Positions 25,687-36,517 are shown, counted from the first letter of the stretch. The stretch is 64,000 nt of DNA from Vibrio bivalvicida (GCF_001399455.2 NZ_LLEI02000021.1:62001-126000), one strand, 5' to 3'. The notes: generated from the sequence alone by a model not told the origin. A program made the numbers and translations.

Positions 25687-27372
25687 ATGGTAGAAAATCA
25701 AAGTTCACCTTTTATCACTCAGATCCACTTACAGCGATTACAGCAGTTAAGCAGACATTACCCGCTAAATAAGGCCTCAGCTACGGATGTCCAGACCCTA
25801 GCGGAGCAACTTAGCTGCTCTGAGCGTAATGTTGCCAAATTAATGAAAACACTGGCGAATATTGGCTGGCTTTCTTGGAAGCCGGGTAGAGGGCGTGGCA
25901 ACAAATCAGAGATCAGCCTGCTAGAAAGCTTTGAGTCAGCAATGATGAGTGTCCTTGAGCAGCATTGCCACAAAGGACATTTGAGTGAGGCAGCAAGGTA
26001 CGCGGATCACTTTGGTTATGAGGAGATGTTTCGTAATAGGTTGCCAAGCTGGCTGTCTCAGGCACAGGAAAGTTTAAAAAACCTGAACACCCTCATAACC
26101 CTAGTTCCTTATTCTCTTCCTATTATGCATCCGTTGTGGGCGTATAGAGCCAGCTCACGACTTTATATTGAGGCCATGTTCGATACTTTGCTTAGATACG
26201 ATAATGAGACAGGGACTATACGACCACATCTAGCGCATTACTACGAGTTTAGAGGGGATGAACTTTGGCTACGAATTAGACCGGATGTCTATTTTCACAA
26301 TGGTGAAAAACTGACTGCGCAGCATGTAGCGAAATGTATCGAAGACCGAGTGAGCAAACCACACACCTATCAAATTCTTTATCGCCACATATTGGAAGTG
26401 GTTGCCGAAGGCCTTTGGGTGGTGGTCAAGATGTCCCAACGGCATGAGTCTATCCTACATTTACTTTCCGAAGCCCATGCACCAATCTATCTAGACAGCG
26501 CAAAGTTGGGTACCCCATATGGAACAGGCCCCTATATGCTTGAAGCATGTTCTGAGCATCACTGGGTTTTGGTCAAAAACACTGATTATTTTGCAACAGG
26601 TGGGTTTATTGAGCGTGCAGAGTTTTGGACTAGTGATGGTGCTGATCATAGTGTTCAAGGGCATATTGTCCATCATAGGTGTCCGGCCTCCCAAGAGATG
26701 GGAGCAGATAAGATCTCGTTGCAAACAGGGTGCGATGTTATTGAATTTCAACATCACCGAGCAGTGCTTTCAATGAATGAGAAGGCATGGATCTTTCACC
26801 AAGCGAGAGATTTTTGTCGACAACAAGCCAATGAGTTTCTTCCTATTGCCAACTCGATAACAGGTTACCATCAAAACAAAGGTGTGTTTCTCTATCACCC
26901 CAAGCAAAGCAAGCCTACTCGAGCACTCCGAGTATGTATTACTGGGGAGACAGAGCCGAGACTCCAGTTAATAGAGTATCTTCGACAGCAAGGTGTGGAG
27001 ATTGTTCTGGTTAGCGTTGAGCAGTCAAAACAGACATGGATTGATTTTGCTGTAGGGGGGTATGTTTTCCCTAATAACAATGTATTTGGTTACTGTAAAT
27101 GGTTGCTTACTAGTTCGGCGTTTACTTCTTGTTTATCGGCGGATCAGCAGCAAGCGTTTCTCTCTATTGTTGATCAACTGATGCTCGCGAGTGATACCGA
27201 ACAAGACTTTCTCAATGAGCTCCATCGTTGTGAGGATTGGTTGATCCAGAATGGTGTTTTTGTACCATTGTGGCGTGATTCTGAGAGTTACGATGTTTCC
27301 AATTCTCTGCACGGTTTAGAGACGGACAGCGCTGGAATTATATCGTTACAAAAACTCTGGTTTGATAGCTGA
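25687..27372 (+). CDS. SgrR-type transcriptional regulator
   Basis: The 561-residue protein has an N-terminal winged helix (about 20-75: TDVQTLAEQLSCSERNVAKL, then GWLSWKPGRGRGNKS) and a C-terminal extracellular-solute-binding-like domain (about 155-450, SBP family 5) with IRPDVYFHNGEKLTAQHV and LGTPYGTGPYML. This is the SgrR architecture, in which the binding domain senses a cytoplasmic metabolite. It may control its divergent 51-residue neighbour and itself. The nearby ThrRS is probably under separate attenuation control. The identity of the ligand is unknown. Confidence 0.9.
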   Translation: MVENQSSPFITQIHLQRLQQLSRHYPLNKASATDVQTLAEQLSCSERNVAKLMKTLANIGWLSWKPGRGRGNKSEISLLESFESAMMSVLEQHCHKGHLSEAARYADHFGYEEMFRNRLPSWLSQAQESLKNLNTLITLVPYSLPIMHPLWAYRASSRLYIEAMFDTLLRYDNETGTIRPHLAHYYEFRGDELWLRIRPDVYFHNGEKLTAQHVAKCIEDRVSKPHTYQILYRHILEVVAEGLWVVVKMSQRHESILHLLSEAHAPIYLDSAKLGTPYGTGPYMLEACSEHHWVLVKNTDYFATGGFIERAEFWTSDGADHSVQGHIVHHRCPASQEMGADKISLQTGCDVIEFQHHRAVLSMNEKAWIFHQARDFCRQQANEFLPIANSITGYHQNKGVFLYHPKQSKPTRALRVCITGETEPRLQLIEYLRQQGVEIVLVSVEQSKQTWIDFAVGGYVFPNNNVFGYCKWLLTSSAFTSCLSADQQQAFLSIVDQLMLASDTEQDFLNELHRCEDWLIQNGVFVPLWRDSESYDVSNSLHGLETDSAGIISLQKLWFDS

Positions 27373-27446
27373 ACTCGTACTACAAATGTAGGTAACACTA
27401 ATTGTTTCGGTAAGCTATTTTTGACCTAGGGAAAGGGTGAAAGAAT

Positions 27447-27830
27447 ATGATTTATCGAATGCTGGCCGATCTTGTCGTCATACTTCATCTATTGTTTATC
27501 ATCTTCGCTTTGTTTGGAGGTGTGTTAGTGCTATGGCGTCTCTATATGCTGTATATCCATATTCCTGCAGCACTATGGGCTGTTGCGATAAGTTTTAAAG
27601 GCTGGATTTGTCCTTTAACACCACTAGAAAACAAACTCAGGTTTTCTGCAGGTGCGGAAGGCTATCCGGGAGGGTTTGTCGAGCACTATGTCATTCCCAT
27701 AATTTATCCGGTTGGATTGAGTACTGACATTCAGGTTTTTCTGGGTATGGCGGCAGTGGGAATAAATATAGTGGTTTATGGGTTTGTCTATTGGCGACAT
27801 AAGAGTAAGCCTTGTGGGAGGCAAGAATGA
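27447..27830 (+). CDS. DUF2784 family membrane protein
   Basis: The 127-residue protein matches DUF2784: MLADLVVILHLLFIIFALFGG at the start, the conserved WICPLTPLENKLR loop, then AEGYPGGFVEHYVIPIIYP, with about four membrane helices. Function is unknown in the family. GGGTGAAAG precedes the ATG. Its stop overlaps the start of the next gene by four bases, so the two are coupled. Confidence 0.88.
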   Translation: MIYRMLADLVVILHLLFIIFALFGGVLVLWRLYMLYIHIPAALWAVAISFKGWICPLTPLENKLRFSAGAEGYPGGFVEHYVIPIIYPVGLSTDIQVFLGMAAVGINIVVYGFVYWRHKSKPCGRQE

Positions 27831-28582
27831 AAAGCTTGCTAATTACTGTGGTGGTGAGCTACTTACTTATTGCGCTGACTATCTACTCCTTGCAACGTCG
27901 CCTTATGTATTTTCCTCAGCCAGCCAGCAATGTCTACGGAGAGATGAATACCAGCTTCGTTGTTGATGGAATCCAACGACATGGCTGGGTACTCAATGAT
28001 GGTCAAGATAAGGCGCTAATCTATTATGGTGGCAACGCAGAAAGTATCGAGGCCAATATTCCATTGTTCACGTCAGTGGCCCCAAACTATACCATCTACT
28101 TGGTTCCCTACCGTGGCTACGGTAATGATTCAGGTATGCCTACGGAGAAAGCACTATATAGCGATGCCATGCAGATTTTTCAGTCAGTGGAAAGCAAACA
28201 TGATTCCATATCCTTGATGGGCCGAAGTCTGGGATCTGGTATCGCTACATATATCGCTGCTCATAGACAGGTAGATAAGCTTATATTGGTGACGCCATTT
28301 GATAGTATCGAAAACGTCGTAAAAGATATCTATTGGATGTTCCCCGTTTCTTGGTTGCTCAAAGACAAATACCAATCCGCAGATAGAGTAAAAGATATTA
28401 CGGCTAAAACCTATATCTTCATTGCGGAAGAGGATCGAGTGATCACGCGGGCTAGAACCGAGCAGTTAGTCTCCAAATTTAGCGATCAACTGATAGACGT
28501 TATAGTCATATCCGGTGCCGGCCACAATACGATTTCACAGTTTCCTTCTTATGGAACGGAGCTAAAGCGGCTCTTGAGGTAA
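27827..28582 (+). CDS. Alpha/beta hydrolase (BEM46/YfhR-like)
   Basis: The 251-residue protein has an N-terminal membrane anchor (MKSLLITVVVSYLLIALTIY) and then an alpha/beta-hydrolase domain. The oxyanion region is LVPYRGYGNDSG, the nucleophile elbow GRSLGSG, the acid is likely in EEDRVITRA, and the His is in GAGHNTI. This matches the BEM46/YfhR-type membrane-attached hydrolases. ATG at 27827 has GGGAGG upstream and overlaps the DUF2784 stop (ATGA). The natural substrate is unknown. Confidence 0.87.
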   Translation: MKSLLITVVVSYLLIALTIYSLQRRLMYFPQPASNVYGEMNTSFVVDGIQRHGWVLNDGQDKALIYYGGNAESIEANIPLFTSVAPNYTIYLVPYRGYGNDSGMPTEKALYSDAMQIFQSVESKHDSISLMGRSLGSGIATYIAAHRQVDKLILVTPFDSIENVVKDIYWMFPVSWLLKDKYQSADRVKDITAKTYIFIAEEDRVITRARTEQLVSKFSDQLIDVIVISGAGHNTISQFPSYGTELKRLLR

Positions 28583-28587
28583 CTGCG

Positions 28588-29652
28588 TTAGCCGCTGCCC
28601 AATGGCGTCTTGTTTCCCTGAGTTGGTTGCTCTTCGCGCTGTGTTGTAGTGTGCAAGTTTGCATTAATCGTTTGGTCCCCTTTTAGTCGCTCCCACAATT
28701 GACCAAGCTGCGCCAAGCTTCTTTGACTGGGGTAGCGCTGAGTTGTATCGAGTAGTCGCCAATTGCCATTCTCATTCATACGAGCGAAGATAAATTCAAA
28801 CGGCAGATTATCAGACATTCCCAAGCGTAGGTCAGTGACAATTAAAGCGTCGCTTTCGACTCGATAATTTACGTAGTTATGAGCAAAGGCTTGCAAACCT
28901 TTTAATGTCTCGGGATTATCTTGCAGGGGCCATTGCCCTAATGGGCGTGACACAAAATCAATACGAGAGTGGCCGTCTAATATTGAGGCTAAGCCTTCCC
29001 AGTACTCTTCTTCATCCATAACAATGACTCGCCATAACAGCGTATTGAAAGGGGTCGGTGTAATCAGTACTTGTTGCCTAGGGAGGTTTTGTGACACTAA
29101 GTTGTCTTCAACTCGAGAAGCAACGATCTGCTGGGAAGCATAGCCCCACCCCAAATAAAGCGTGGAGGTGAGCAGCATAGATAAGCACCATCGGCTACCT
29201 CTAGAGTTTGAGAACAGACTTACACCAATTGCGACCAAAAGCGGAACGGTGTACAGAGGGTCGATGATAAATACACTGTTAAGTGAAAAGTAACCTTGTA
29301 TCGGCCATATAAGTTGTGTGCCATAAGTCGTCATTGCGTCTAACAGAGCATGGGTGACTAACACACATGCGGTGAGTGAAAATGTGCGGGATAAGTTCCA
29401 GAAATTATCTGGTTTCCAATGACAATACAGCCAAGAAATAATCCAAGAAAATGGCAACAAAACCAACAGAGAGTGACTAAAACCACGGTGCTTAATGGTA
29501 TTTTGTACCGCATCGCCATAATCGAGTATGACATCAAGATCAGGTAAGGTACCTAGAGCGGCTCCGACTAACAGCACTTTTGCATTGCACTTTCTGCCCG
29601 CAATGGCGCCTGCTACTGTTGCACCTAATGCTGCTTGAGTAATTGAATCCAT
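28588..29652 (-). CDS. YdjM-like membrane metal-dependent hydrolase
   Basis: The 354-residue protein has the N-terminal signature MDSITQAALGATVAGAIAGR, LGTLPDLDVI and KHRGFSHSLLVL (metal-binding Asp and His), then HALLDAMTTYG, which together define the YdjM/DUF457 family. Several membrane helices fill the first 200 residues, and a soluble C-terminal domain follows. It converges with the alpha/beta hydrolase gene, with only five bases between the stops. Role unknown; the E. coli relative is in the LexA regulon, but I see no LexA box here. Confidence 0.85.
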   Translation of the reverse strand: MDSITQAALGATVAGAIAGRKCNAKVLLVGAALGTLPDLDVILDYGDAVQNTIKHRGFSHSLLVLLPFSWIISWLYCHWKPDNFWNLSRTFSLTACVLVTHALLDAMTTYGTQLIWPIQGYFSLNSVFIIDPLYTVPLLVAIGVSLFSNSRGSRWCLSMLLTSTLYLGWGYASQQIVASRVEDNLVSQNLPRQQVLITPTPFNTLLWRVIVMDEEEYWEGLASILDGHSRIDFVSRPLGQWPLQDNPETLKGLQAFAHNYVNYRVESDALIVTDLRLGMSDNLPFEFIFARMNENGNWRLLDTTQRYPSQRSLAQLGQLWERLKGDQTINANLHTTTQREEQPTQGNKTPLGSG

Positions 29653-29934
29653 TTATTATTATCTCTTAGCTGGTTTCCCACCCCTTTAGGCTTATCTTTA
29701 CAATCTAAGGTAACAGGGTTGAGCATCTACTTGTTTATTTTTATCTGCTTACTTTGGCAGCTACGTAGATCAATTGCGACAAAAATCGCAAAAGATTAAC
29801 GGAACAGTTCAAACTGACTATCCCAATTCTCTGATAGTGACTATTTTTCCCCGAATCTAATCACTTGTTAGGCTATGCGTATTCACTAACCCTATACTGA
29901 GAAGCGTTAGGGAAGAATAAAAAGGAACAAGCCA

Positions 29935-31611
29935 ATGAAACGAGCTTTCACTCTGACATTACTCGCGAGCTTATCAATGAGTACTCATACTTTTGCAGCA
30001 GACAGTGCGGATATGGTGTTAACCAATGCCAACATTTATGGTCACCAAACGGCAGATTCGATAGCCATCGCCAACGGAAAAATTCTTTATGTTGGCCAAA
30101 GTGCCGAATCAGATAAATTCACCAATCGTCATACCGAAGTGATTGACTTAGAAGGCGCCTATGTAATGCCTGGTTTTGTCGATAACCATAACCATGTCTT
30201 TGAAGCTGCGTCGGAAGCGGGTGGACAATGTGAAGTGAGCATGGATGCAGAATTAGAGGATCAAATCCCATACCTTAAGGCGTGTCGCAAAGACGCGACC
30301 AACGGGGAATGGGTGATGGGCTATGGCTTTTCAATTGAAGCGCTTCTCGCAGAGGATAACGAGAGAACTCCACTTGAAGTGATCGATGCCGTTTTCCCAG
30401 ATCAGCCAGTTATTATTATGGAGCAAACCTCTCACTCTATGTGGGTCAACTCGGTTGCTTTAGAGCTTGCAGGTATCACTAAAAGCTCGTCAGAGCCACA
30501 AGGTGGTAAGATCCTAAAGGATGAGGTCACAGGTGAGCTCAGTGGTATTTTGTTTGATAACGCTGGTGATATCGTAATGGAAATGGCTTGGAACAGCTTG
30601 GAAGAGCAGTTTGACCAAAGCTATGAAGGACTAATGGCAGGGCTAGAAGAGGCGCGATCTCACGGTATTACCACGATCGGTGATGGTCGCCTATATTGGA
30701 AGCGCGGCTGGTATGAAGTATGGCAAGAAGCAGAGAAGCGCGGTGATCTGACCGCTCGTGTTTCGCTTAGACCTTGGATTTACCCTACGGACAGTATGCA
30801 GCCTCAATTGTCGTTCTTAAGCGAGATATATTCTGCGGATACGTCAGGGTTGCTGCTAGTTGATCAAGTTAAAATGTACAGCGATGGTATTTTGGTCAAT
30901 GGTACCGCCAAGACGCTCGCGCCTTATCTTGATACCTATATTCCAGATGAACCGTATGGCATTAACTATATTCCGCCACAAGCGATGGAGACGTGGTTAA
31001 AAGCCCTAGATAAAATTGGTTATGGGGCTCATATCCATGCGATTGGTGATGGAGCGATTCGCGAGTCGTTGAACGCGATCGAAGCAATGCGCGGCCAAGG
31101 TGGCGATAAAGATTACACCTTAACTCACGTAGAGTTAGTCAATTCTAAAGATGTGCCACGTTTTGCTAAATTAGATGTGACTGCGGACTTCCAAGTCGGC
31201 TCTGATTACGTCGCTTACCACGATCACCAGTGGGCAGAAGCCTTCTTAGGTGCTAAACGCACAAGAGCCTTGATGAACCTAAAAGCTATCTTTGATACTG
31301 GTGCTAACGTATCGTTAAGCAGTGATTGGAACGTTCACGACATCAATCCACTGGTGGGGATCGCTAACAGTGTGATTATGGGCAAGACAGGTTTGCCGAG
31401 CGTTAAAGACGCCATTGAGGCCTATACGATTAATGCCGCTGTTAGCCTAGGTATTGATGATGTAACGGGCTCGATTGAGCTAGGTAAGTCGGCTGATTTT
31501 GCCGTGCTTTCTCATGATATTACCCAACTTTCACCAGAAAAAATTAAATCCACTGATATTTGGATGACGATCCTAAAAGGTAAGATAGTGTTTGATTTAG
31601 AGCAGCAGTAA
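29935..31611 (+). CDS. Exported amidohydrolase family 3 (YtcJ-like)
   Basis: The 558-residue protein starts with a signal peptide (MKRAFTLTLLASLSMSTHTFA) and continues as a metal-dependent amidohydrolase of the YtcJ type. It shows VMPGFVDNHNHVFEA with the metal-binding HNH, a Lys in DQVKMYSDGILVNGTA, GAHIHAIGDGAIRESL and, late, SSDWNVHDINPL with the conserved Asp. The likely location is periplasmic. Substrates of this family vary. It converges with a LysR gene nine bases downstream. Confidence 0.9.
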   Translation: MKRAFTLTLLASLSMSTHTFAADSADMVLTNANIYGHQTADSIAIANGKILYVGQSAESDKFTNRHTEVIDLEGAYVMPGFVDNHNHVFEAASEAGGQCEVSMDAELEDQIPYLKACRKDATNGEWVMGYGFSIEALLAEDNERTPLEVIDAVFPDQPVIIMEQTSHSMWVNSVALELAGITKSSSEPQGGKILKDEVTGELSGILFDNAGDIVMEMAWNSLEEQFDQSYEGLMAGLEEARSHGITTIGDGRLYWKRGWYEVWQEAEKRGDLTARVSLRPWIYPTDSMQPQLSFLSEIYSADTSGLLLVDQVKMYSDGILVNGTAKTLAPYLDTYIPDEPYGINYIPPQAMETWLKALDKIGYGAHIHAIGDGAIRESLNAIEAMRGQGGDKDYTLTHVELVNSKDVPRFAKLDVTADFQVGSDYVAYHDHQWAEAFLGAKRTRALMNLKAIFDTGANVSLSSDWNVHDINPLVGIANSVIMGKTGLPSVKDAIEAYTINAAVSLGIDDVTGSIELGKSADFAVLSHDITQLSPEKIKSTDIWMTILKGKIVFDLEQQ

Positions 31612-31620
31612 GCACTCGCA

Positions 31621-32493
31621 TTATCTAAATTGGTGCAGGTTTTTAATCGCCTCAATCACCTTGTTTCCGGTCTCTGATAATGTGAGGCCGGAACGCCAGT
31701 TGAGTTCAACACGGCGTGGGATAGCGCCTTGCTCAAAGTCAGAGTCAAGAGCGACGAGGGAGCCCGATTCAAGCTGTTGATGGAGATTATCCAGAGGTAG
31801 GAACGCAAACCCTTGGCCGTTTTCTAGCAACCGAATGAGTAGCGTTAGATCATTGATCACTGCATAATCGGGGCTAAACCCTTCTCCCTCTTCTTCTCCA
31901 AGCTCTCCCCAAATCAACTCTTTAAACAAGCTTAAGTCGTCAACAGAGACAGGCTGCGATTGTTTTAGAGTCATAGAAGGGTGGCAGACCAAGCCTTCTT
32001 GATAGCAGCCTAATTTAGCGTATTCCATTTCAGTTTGATGCAGCTGTCCTGATTCATGGCGGATGACGATATCTGTGTCGCCATTGCGCAGATCTTCGCT
32101 GAGTTCTTGAAACTCTGCGCGGTAAATCTCTAGGCACAAGTTAGGCAGTTGAAACAGAGTAGTGATTGCCTTGGTTAACGGGGACTCAGGAATATAGTGC
32201 TCAAGTCCGATGCGAATGGACGATGGCTCTCCTTGGCTAAGTGCTGCTGCTCGATGGTTGAGTTTATCAAGTTGCGCAAGGGTATGAGTTAGGGAAGGGA
32301 GGAGTTGTTCACCTTGAGCACTTAGGGTGCTTTTGTTGCCTGTTCGATCGAAAAAGCTGACACCTAAATCAATCTCAAGGTCAGAGATCCACTGGCTGAC
32401 CTGAGATTGTTTTTTACCTAACTTACGCGCCGCAGCGGAAATCGACCCCAGCTCGATGGCAAGTAATAGTGCTTTGAGGTGAGTGACATTCAT
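31621..32493 (-). CDS. LysR-family transcriptional regulator
   Basis: The 290-residue regulator has an N-terminal winged helix (LLLAIELGSISAAARKLGKK, SQVSQWISDLEIDLG) and an effector-binding domain with FAFLPLDNLHQQLESG near the end. It is directly downstream of, and in the same direction as, the monooxygenase and nitroreductase genes. Those genes are more likely targets than the convergent amidohydrolase, but both are possible. Confidence 0.88.
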   Translation of the reverse strand: MNVTHLKALLLAIELGSISAAARKLGKKQSQVSQWISDLEIDLGVSFFDRTGNKSTLSAQGEQLLPSLTHTLAQLDKLNHRAAALSQGEPSSIRIGLEHYIPESPLTKAITTLFQLPNLCLEIYRAEFQELSEDLRNGDTDIVIRHESGQLHQTEMEYAKLGCYQEGLVCHPSMTLKQSQPVSVDDLSLFKELIWGELGEEEGEGFSPDYAVINDLTLLIRLLENGQGFAFLPLDNLHQQLESGSLVALDSDFEQGAIPRRVELNWRSGLTLSETGNKVIEAIKNLHQFR

Positions 32494-32537
32494 AAGGCGG
32501 AGCTCCGGTTGGAAAAAACACCGCCTATTATCCTCGA

Positions 32538-32828
32538 TTACGCAATGTGCGTCATCTTGTTGAGGGTAAAACTCTCGATTGCGCCCTCTACCGCTGCTGA
32601 GTATGCCGCAATATGCTCGCTTGCCAAGTGTTCATCAAGCGCGGCTTCTGACTCCCAGTTCTCGTGGAATACAAAGTGAGCTGGGTTTTGATTGTCTTGG
32701 TGCAAGTCATAGTTAATACAACCCCGCTCAACACGAGTCTTGTCGATTAACTTGATAAGCTCAGATTTTACTAGCTCTACTTGACCGTCTTTAGCAATGA
32801 TATTGGCAATGATGGTTAACTTTGTCAT
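32538..32828 (-). CDS. Antibiotic-biosynthesis-monooxygenase-fold protein (quinol monooxygenase)
   Basis: The 96-residue dimeric ferredoxin-like protein of the ABM family has LTIIANIIAKDGQVELVKSE, RGCINYDLHQDNQNPAHFVF and WESEAALDEHLASEHI. Relatives such as YgiN are quinol monooxygenases. ATG at 32828 gives the family N-terminus; a GTG at 32840 is also in frame. It lies between a nitroreductase gene and LysR, a grouping that suggests handling of quinones or other redox-cycling compounds. Confidence 0.85.
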   Translation of the reverse strand: MTKLTIIANIIAKDGQVELVKSELIKLIDKTRVERGCINYDLHQDNQNPAHFVFHENWESEAALDEHLASEHIAAYSAAVEGAIESFTLNKMTHIA

Positions 32829-32870
32829 GGTTGATGCCACTCTCTTGGTTAGTTACTAGGTCAATAGACC

Positions 32871-33530
32871 CTAAAGTGTAGTGATTACGTCATCCATTGG
32901 AAGACGCGCTTTTGGCAAACCATGGTTATAGTCTTCACCTTCTTTGTGGTAACCCATAGCCAAAGCAAAATCACACACGTAGCCGTCTAGCTCATCTTTG
33001 AAGACTTCTCCGATTAGCTCTGGGTCAACCCCTTCCATTGGAGTAGATGCAATGCCCATACGCGCAAGAGTGTGCAGCGTGTTGCCCAAAGCGATATAGG
33101 TTTGAGCTTTAGTCCAGTTACCGTTAAAGCCAGTTTCATCTGTATTTAGCTCAGCAAAACCGTAAGCGCCGTTTAGCATGTCGTTGTAACGCTCTGCTGG
33201 CAAGTGTCCAGAAGTTACTTCTGCATCGACAACTTTTGCGTATTGCTCTTTAGTAAAGTGCGGGTTATGAGCAAACAAAATAGTGTGTGATGCTTCTTTT
33301 GCATGCGGTTGGTTGAACTGGTGCATGTTAGCAAACGTATTGTGGAAGCGCTGTTTGGCTTCATCACTTTCAAGTACGATAAATTTCCAAGGCTGAGAGT
33401 TGATTGAAGATGCAGATAAGCGGATAGCTTCTTTGATTACTTGCATATCTTCTTCTGAAATACGTTTTGTTGCGTCGTATTTTTTCGCTGTGTAACGAGT
33501 GTTTAAATCTTTGATGATTGGATGAGTCAT
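32871..33530 (-). CDS. NAD(P)H nitroreductase, NfsB-like
   Basis: The 219-residue flavin oxidoreductase of the NfsB family has the FMN-binding start RYTAKKYDATKRISEEDMQV, LSASSINSQPWKFIVLES and late GNTLHTLARMGIASTPMEG. The length equals E. coli NfsB. It reduces nitro compounds and quinones with NAD(P)H. It is the first gene of a probable three-gene unit with the ABM protein and the LysR regulator. Confidence 0.9.
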   Translation of the reverse strand: MTHPIIKDLNTRYTAKKYDATKRISEEDMQVIKEAIRLSASSINSQPWKFIVLESDEAKQRFHNTFANMHQFNQPHAKEASHTILFAHNPHFTKEQYAKVVDAEVTSGHLPAERYNDMLNGAYGFAELNTDETGFNGNWTKAQTYIALGNTLHTLARMGIASTPMEGVDPELIGEVFKDELDGYVCDFALAMGYHKEGEDYNHGLPKARLPMDDVITTL

Positions 33531-33832
33531 GTTGGCTCCTAACTATCTAAAAATTACGAATTCATTCGGGTTTGATGTTCGGTGCGTCAACAATTAACGT
33601 GTGGCTGGAACATGCCCCAATTATCGAAAATCCGCTTTTGCTCATGTCGATGGGGCTAATTTAGTGCAGTAGCTCGCAGAGAAAAATAGCCAATTGTTCC
33701 AATCACTATGGAAGAACATATCCATAATTGGCAGAGGCGAGGAGAATGCTTTACAGGGGGAGTGAGGACAAGCCAAGACATGGCGAGACAATTCGATGCT
33801 CGCCTGTGCCTTACCGACTGAGTGCAATCTGT
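33531..33832. other. Intergenic region, no gene seen
   Basis: About 300 bases between the nitroreductase and universal stress genes. The minus-strand open frame at 33642-33827 has no ribosome binding site and a composition unlike a protein. I see no structured RNA. Confidence 0.4.
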
Positions 33833-34252
33833 TTAGATTGGCACTACGAGAATATCAACCGGTGATTTATCAACCAAGTGTTTAGAGTAAGAGACAATCT
33901 TGCTCCAAAAATCATGGTGATGACCGCATATCAGCAAATCAACGTTGTTCTCTTCTATCGTGCCTTTGAGTTTGTCAGCTAACTCTCCGGTGCCGACAAA
34001 TATCTGTCTTACAGCGAGTGGGCAATAATCTTCAAAAGCGATGATTTGCTCTATGGCGTGTTCGCCTAATGGTTGCTGATCAGGGCTCTCTTTCAAATCA
34101 ACTAACTCTGGATAGATTTCTCCATGTGAGCCATCAACGTGGATAAAAGAGATTTGTGCATCGGCCAGTTTGGCTAGGTATACTGCCCTGTCAATTAGAG
34201 CATTGGTTTCTTCTTCAAGCTCTAGGGCAACAAGAATATGCCGGTAGTTCAT
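33833..34252 (-). CDS. Universal stress protein, UspA family
   Basis: The 139-residue protein matches UspA/UspD-like proteins: MNYRHILVALELEEETNALI at the start, the nucleotide-loop equivalent around VDLLICGHHHDFWSKI, and the C-terminal strand DILVVPI. The frame opens at 34288, but AGAGGA sits eight bases before the ATG at 34252, which gives the family N-terminus. It is monocistronic and divergent from the GH1 gene. Confidence 0.9.
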   Translation of the reverse strand: MNYRHILVALELEEETNALIDRAVYLAKLADAQISFIHVDGSHGEIYPELVDLKESPDQQPLGEHAIEQIIAFEDYCPLAVRQIFVGTGELADKLKGTIEENNVDLLICGHHHDFWSKIVSYSKHLVDKSPVDILVVPI

Positions 34253-34447
34253 AATCGAGTCCTCTGTCGAATATCCTACAGTAAGCATAATATCTGTACT
34301 GGCTAAATGTTGTCGTTAAGGTCTCGAAATGGTGAAAATTATAATCTAAGCTGTGGCAAAAAATAGGAAACAACGGCTAATCAATCAGACCTCATTTGTT
34401 CCTTGTTTCATCTCTACAATGATTGGCAGATGTTAATGCTGATTTAG

Positions 34448-35842
<1,395 letters not shown>

Positions 35843-35868
35843 AGTCTGTTCCTAACGCCAACAACGAT

Positions 35869-35900
35869 AAGGTGTGTCGGTGGCACTATCGACACACCTT
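35869..35900 (+). terminator. Terminator-like hairpin after the GH1 gene
   Basis: AAGGTGTGTCG pairs perfectly with CGACACACCTT over 11 bases around a 10-base loop, followed by only TTA. Confidence 0.65.
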
Positions 35901-36026
35901 TAGCAAGATTCCATTCACTCTTGTTCTTGAATACGGTTGTTTAGCTAGTATTTGGACACTTCTGTGTCATTGATTGCACTAAATTAGTTTTTAACGGATT
36001 ACCTGTAGTACAACAAAACCTTTAAA

Positions 36027-36063
36027 GTTCATTCCCCCACTAGGAGGTCTCGTGTACATGAAC
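36027..36063 (+). other. Stem closing over the Shine-Dalgarno of a short ORF
   Basis: GTTCAT (36027-36032) pairs with ATGAAC (36058-36063), so the start codon of the short ORF is itself in the stem. The intervening loop contains CCCCC and AGGAGG, which can partly pair. This would hide the ribosome binding site and makes a regulated translation start likely. Confidence 0.45.
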
Positions 36064-36165
36064 GGGAGTTTCCATAGTACGATGAGTCATTGCAGTACGA
36101 CTGCAATCTTTTCGATTGATGGCCTTGGACTGTTGGTTTGTACCGCGGTGTCAACTCACAAGTGA
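36058..36165 (+). CDS. 35-residue peptide ORF in a structured leader-like region
   Basis: The ORF has a full AGGAGG consensus (36042-36047), 10 bases before the ATG. The peptide starts MNGSFHSTMSHCSTTAIFS and ends in a mildly hydrophobic stretch (LGLLVCTAVSTHK). It is embedded in strong local structure: an SD-hiding stem in front and the hairpin TTGCAGT-ACG-ACTGCAA inside. No downstream gene begins for 350 bases; the M16 protease follows. I recognise no family. It could be a leader peptide, a small regulatory protein, or part of a structured RNA. Confidence 0.5.
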   Translation: MNGSFHSTMSHCSTTAIFSIDGLGLLVCTAVSTHK

Positions 36166-36517
36166 GCGTCTATTCGGCTGAAGGTGGGGTCGTATGGATT
36201 AGGAACTCGATCGCCCGTCCAATCACCACATGTTTGAGACGTAATCATATAACCGGAGCGAGAAGAATAGGCTGCGCAATGGTCCAATACATCAACCGAC
36301 TCTCCATGATCAAACGTTATCGTTTTACTTCTGTACTTTGCCTAACCACTACATTGCCAAAGTTCATAAGGGTAAGTGATTACTATGCGCACTCATCGAC
36401 GCAATTCTTATATTACTAATATAAAATCTAATTTTGTGAGGTTACTAATTTCTCGACAGGCATTTACGCTGCCTATAGGATTAATCTCAATCATCATTTA
36501 GACCCAGTGCGTAACCT
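36166..36517. other. Long leader-like region before the M16 protease
   Basis: About 350 bases. The frame open at 36138-36419 lacks a ribosome binding site and a protein-like composition, so I do not call it. The first half continues the structured look of the short-ORF region; the second half is AT-rich and probably carries the protease promoter. Confidence 0.35.

Noticed and set aside
36138..36419. 93-codon plus-strand frame before the M16 protease
   Set aside because: Starts at a TTG without ribosome binding site, Arg-rich composition of non-coding sequence, and overlaps the better supported 35-codon ORF.
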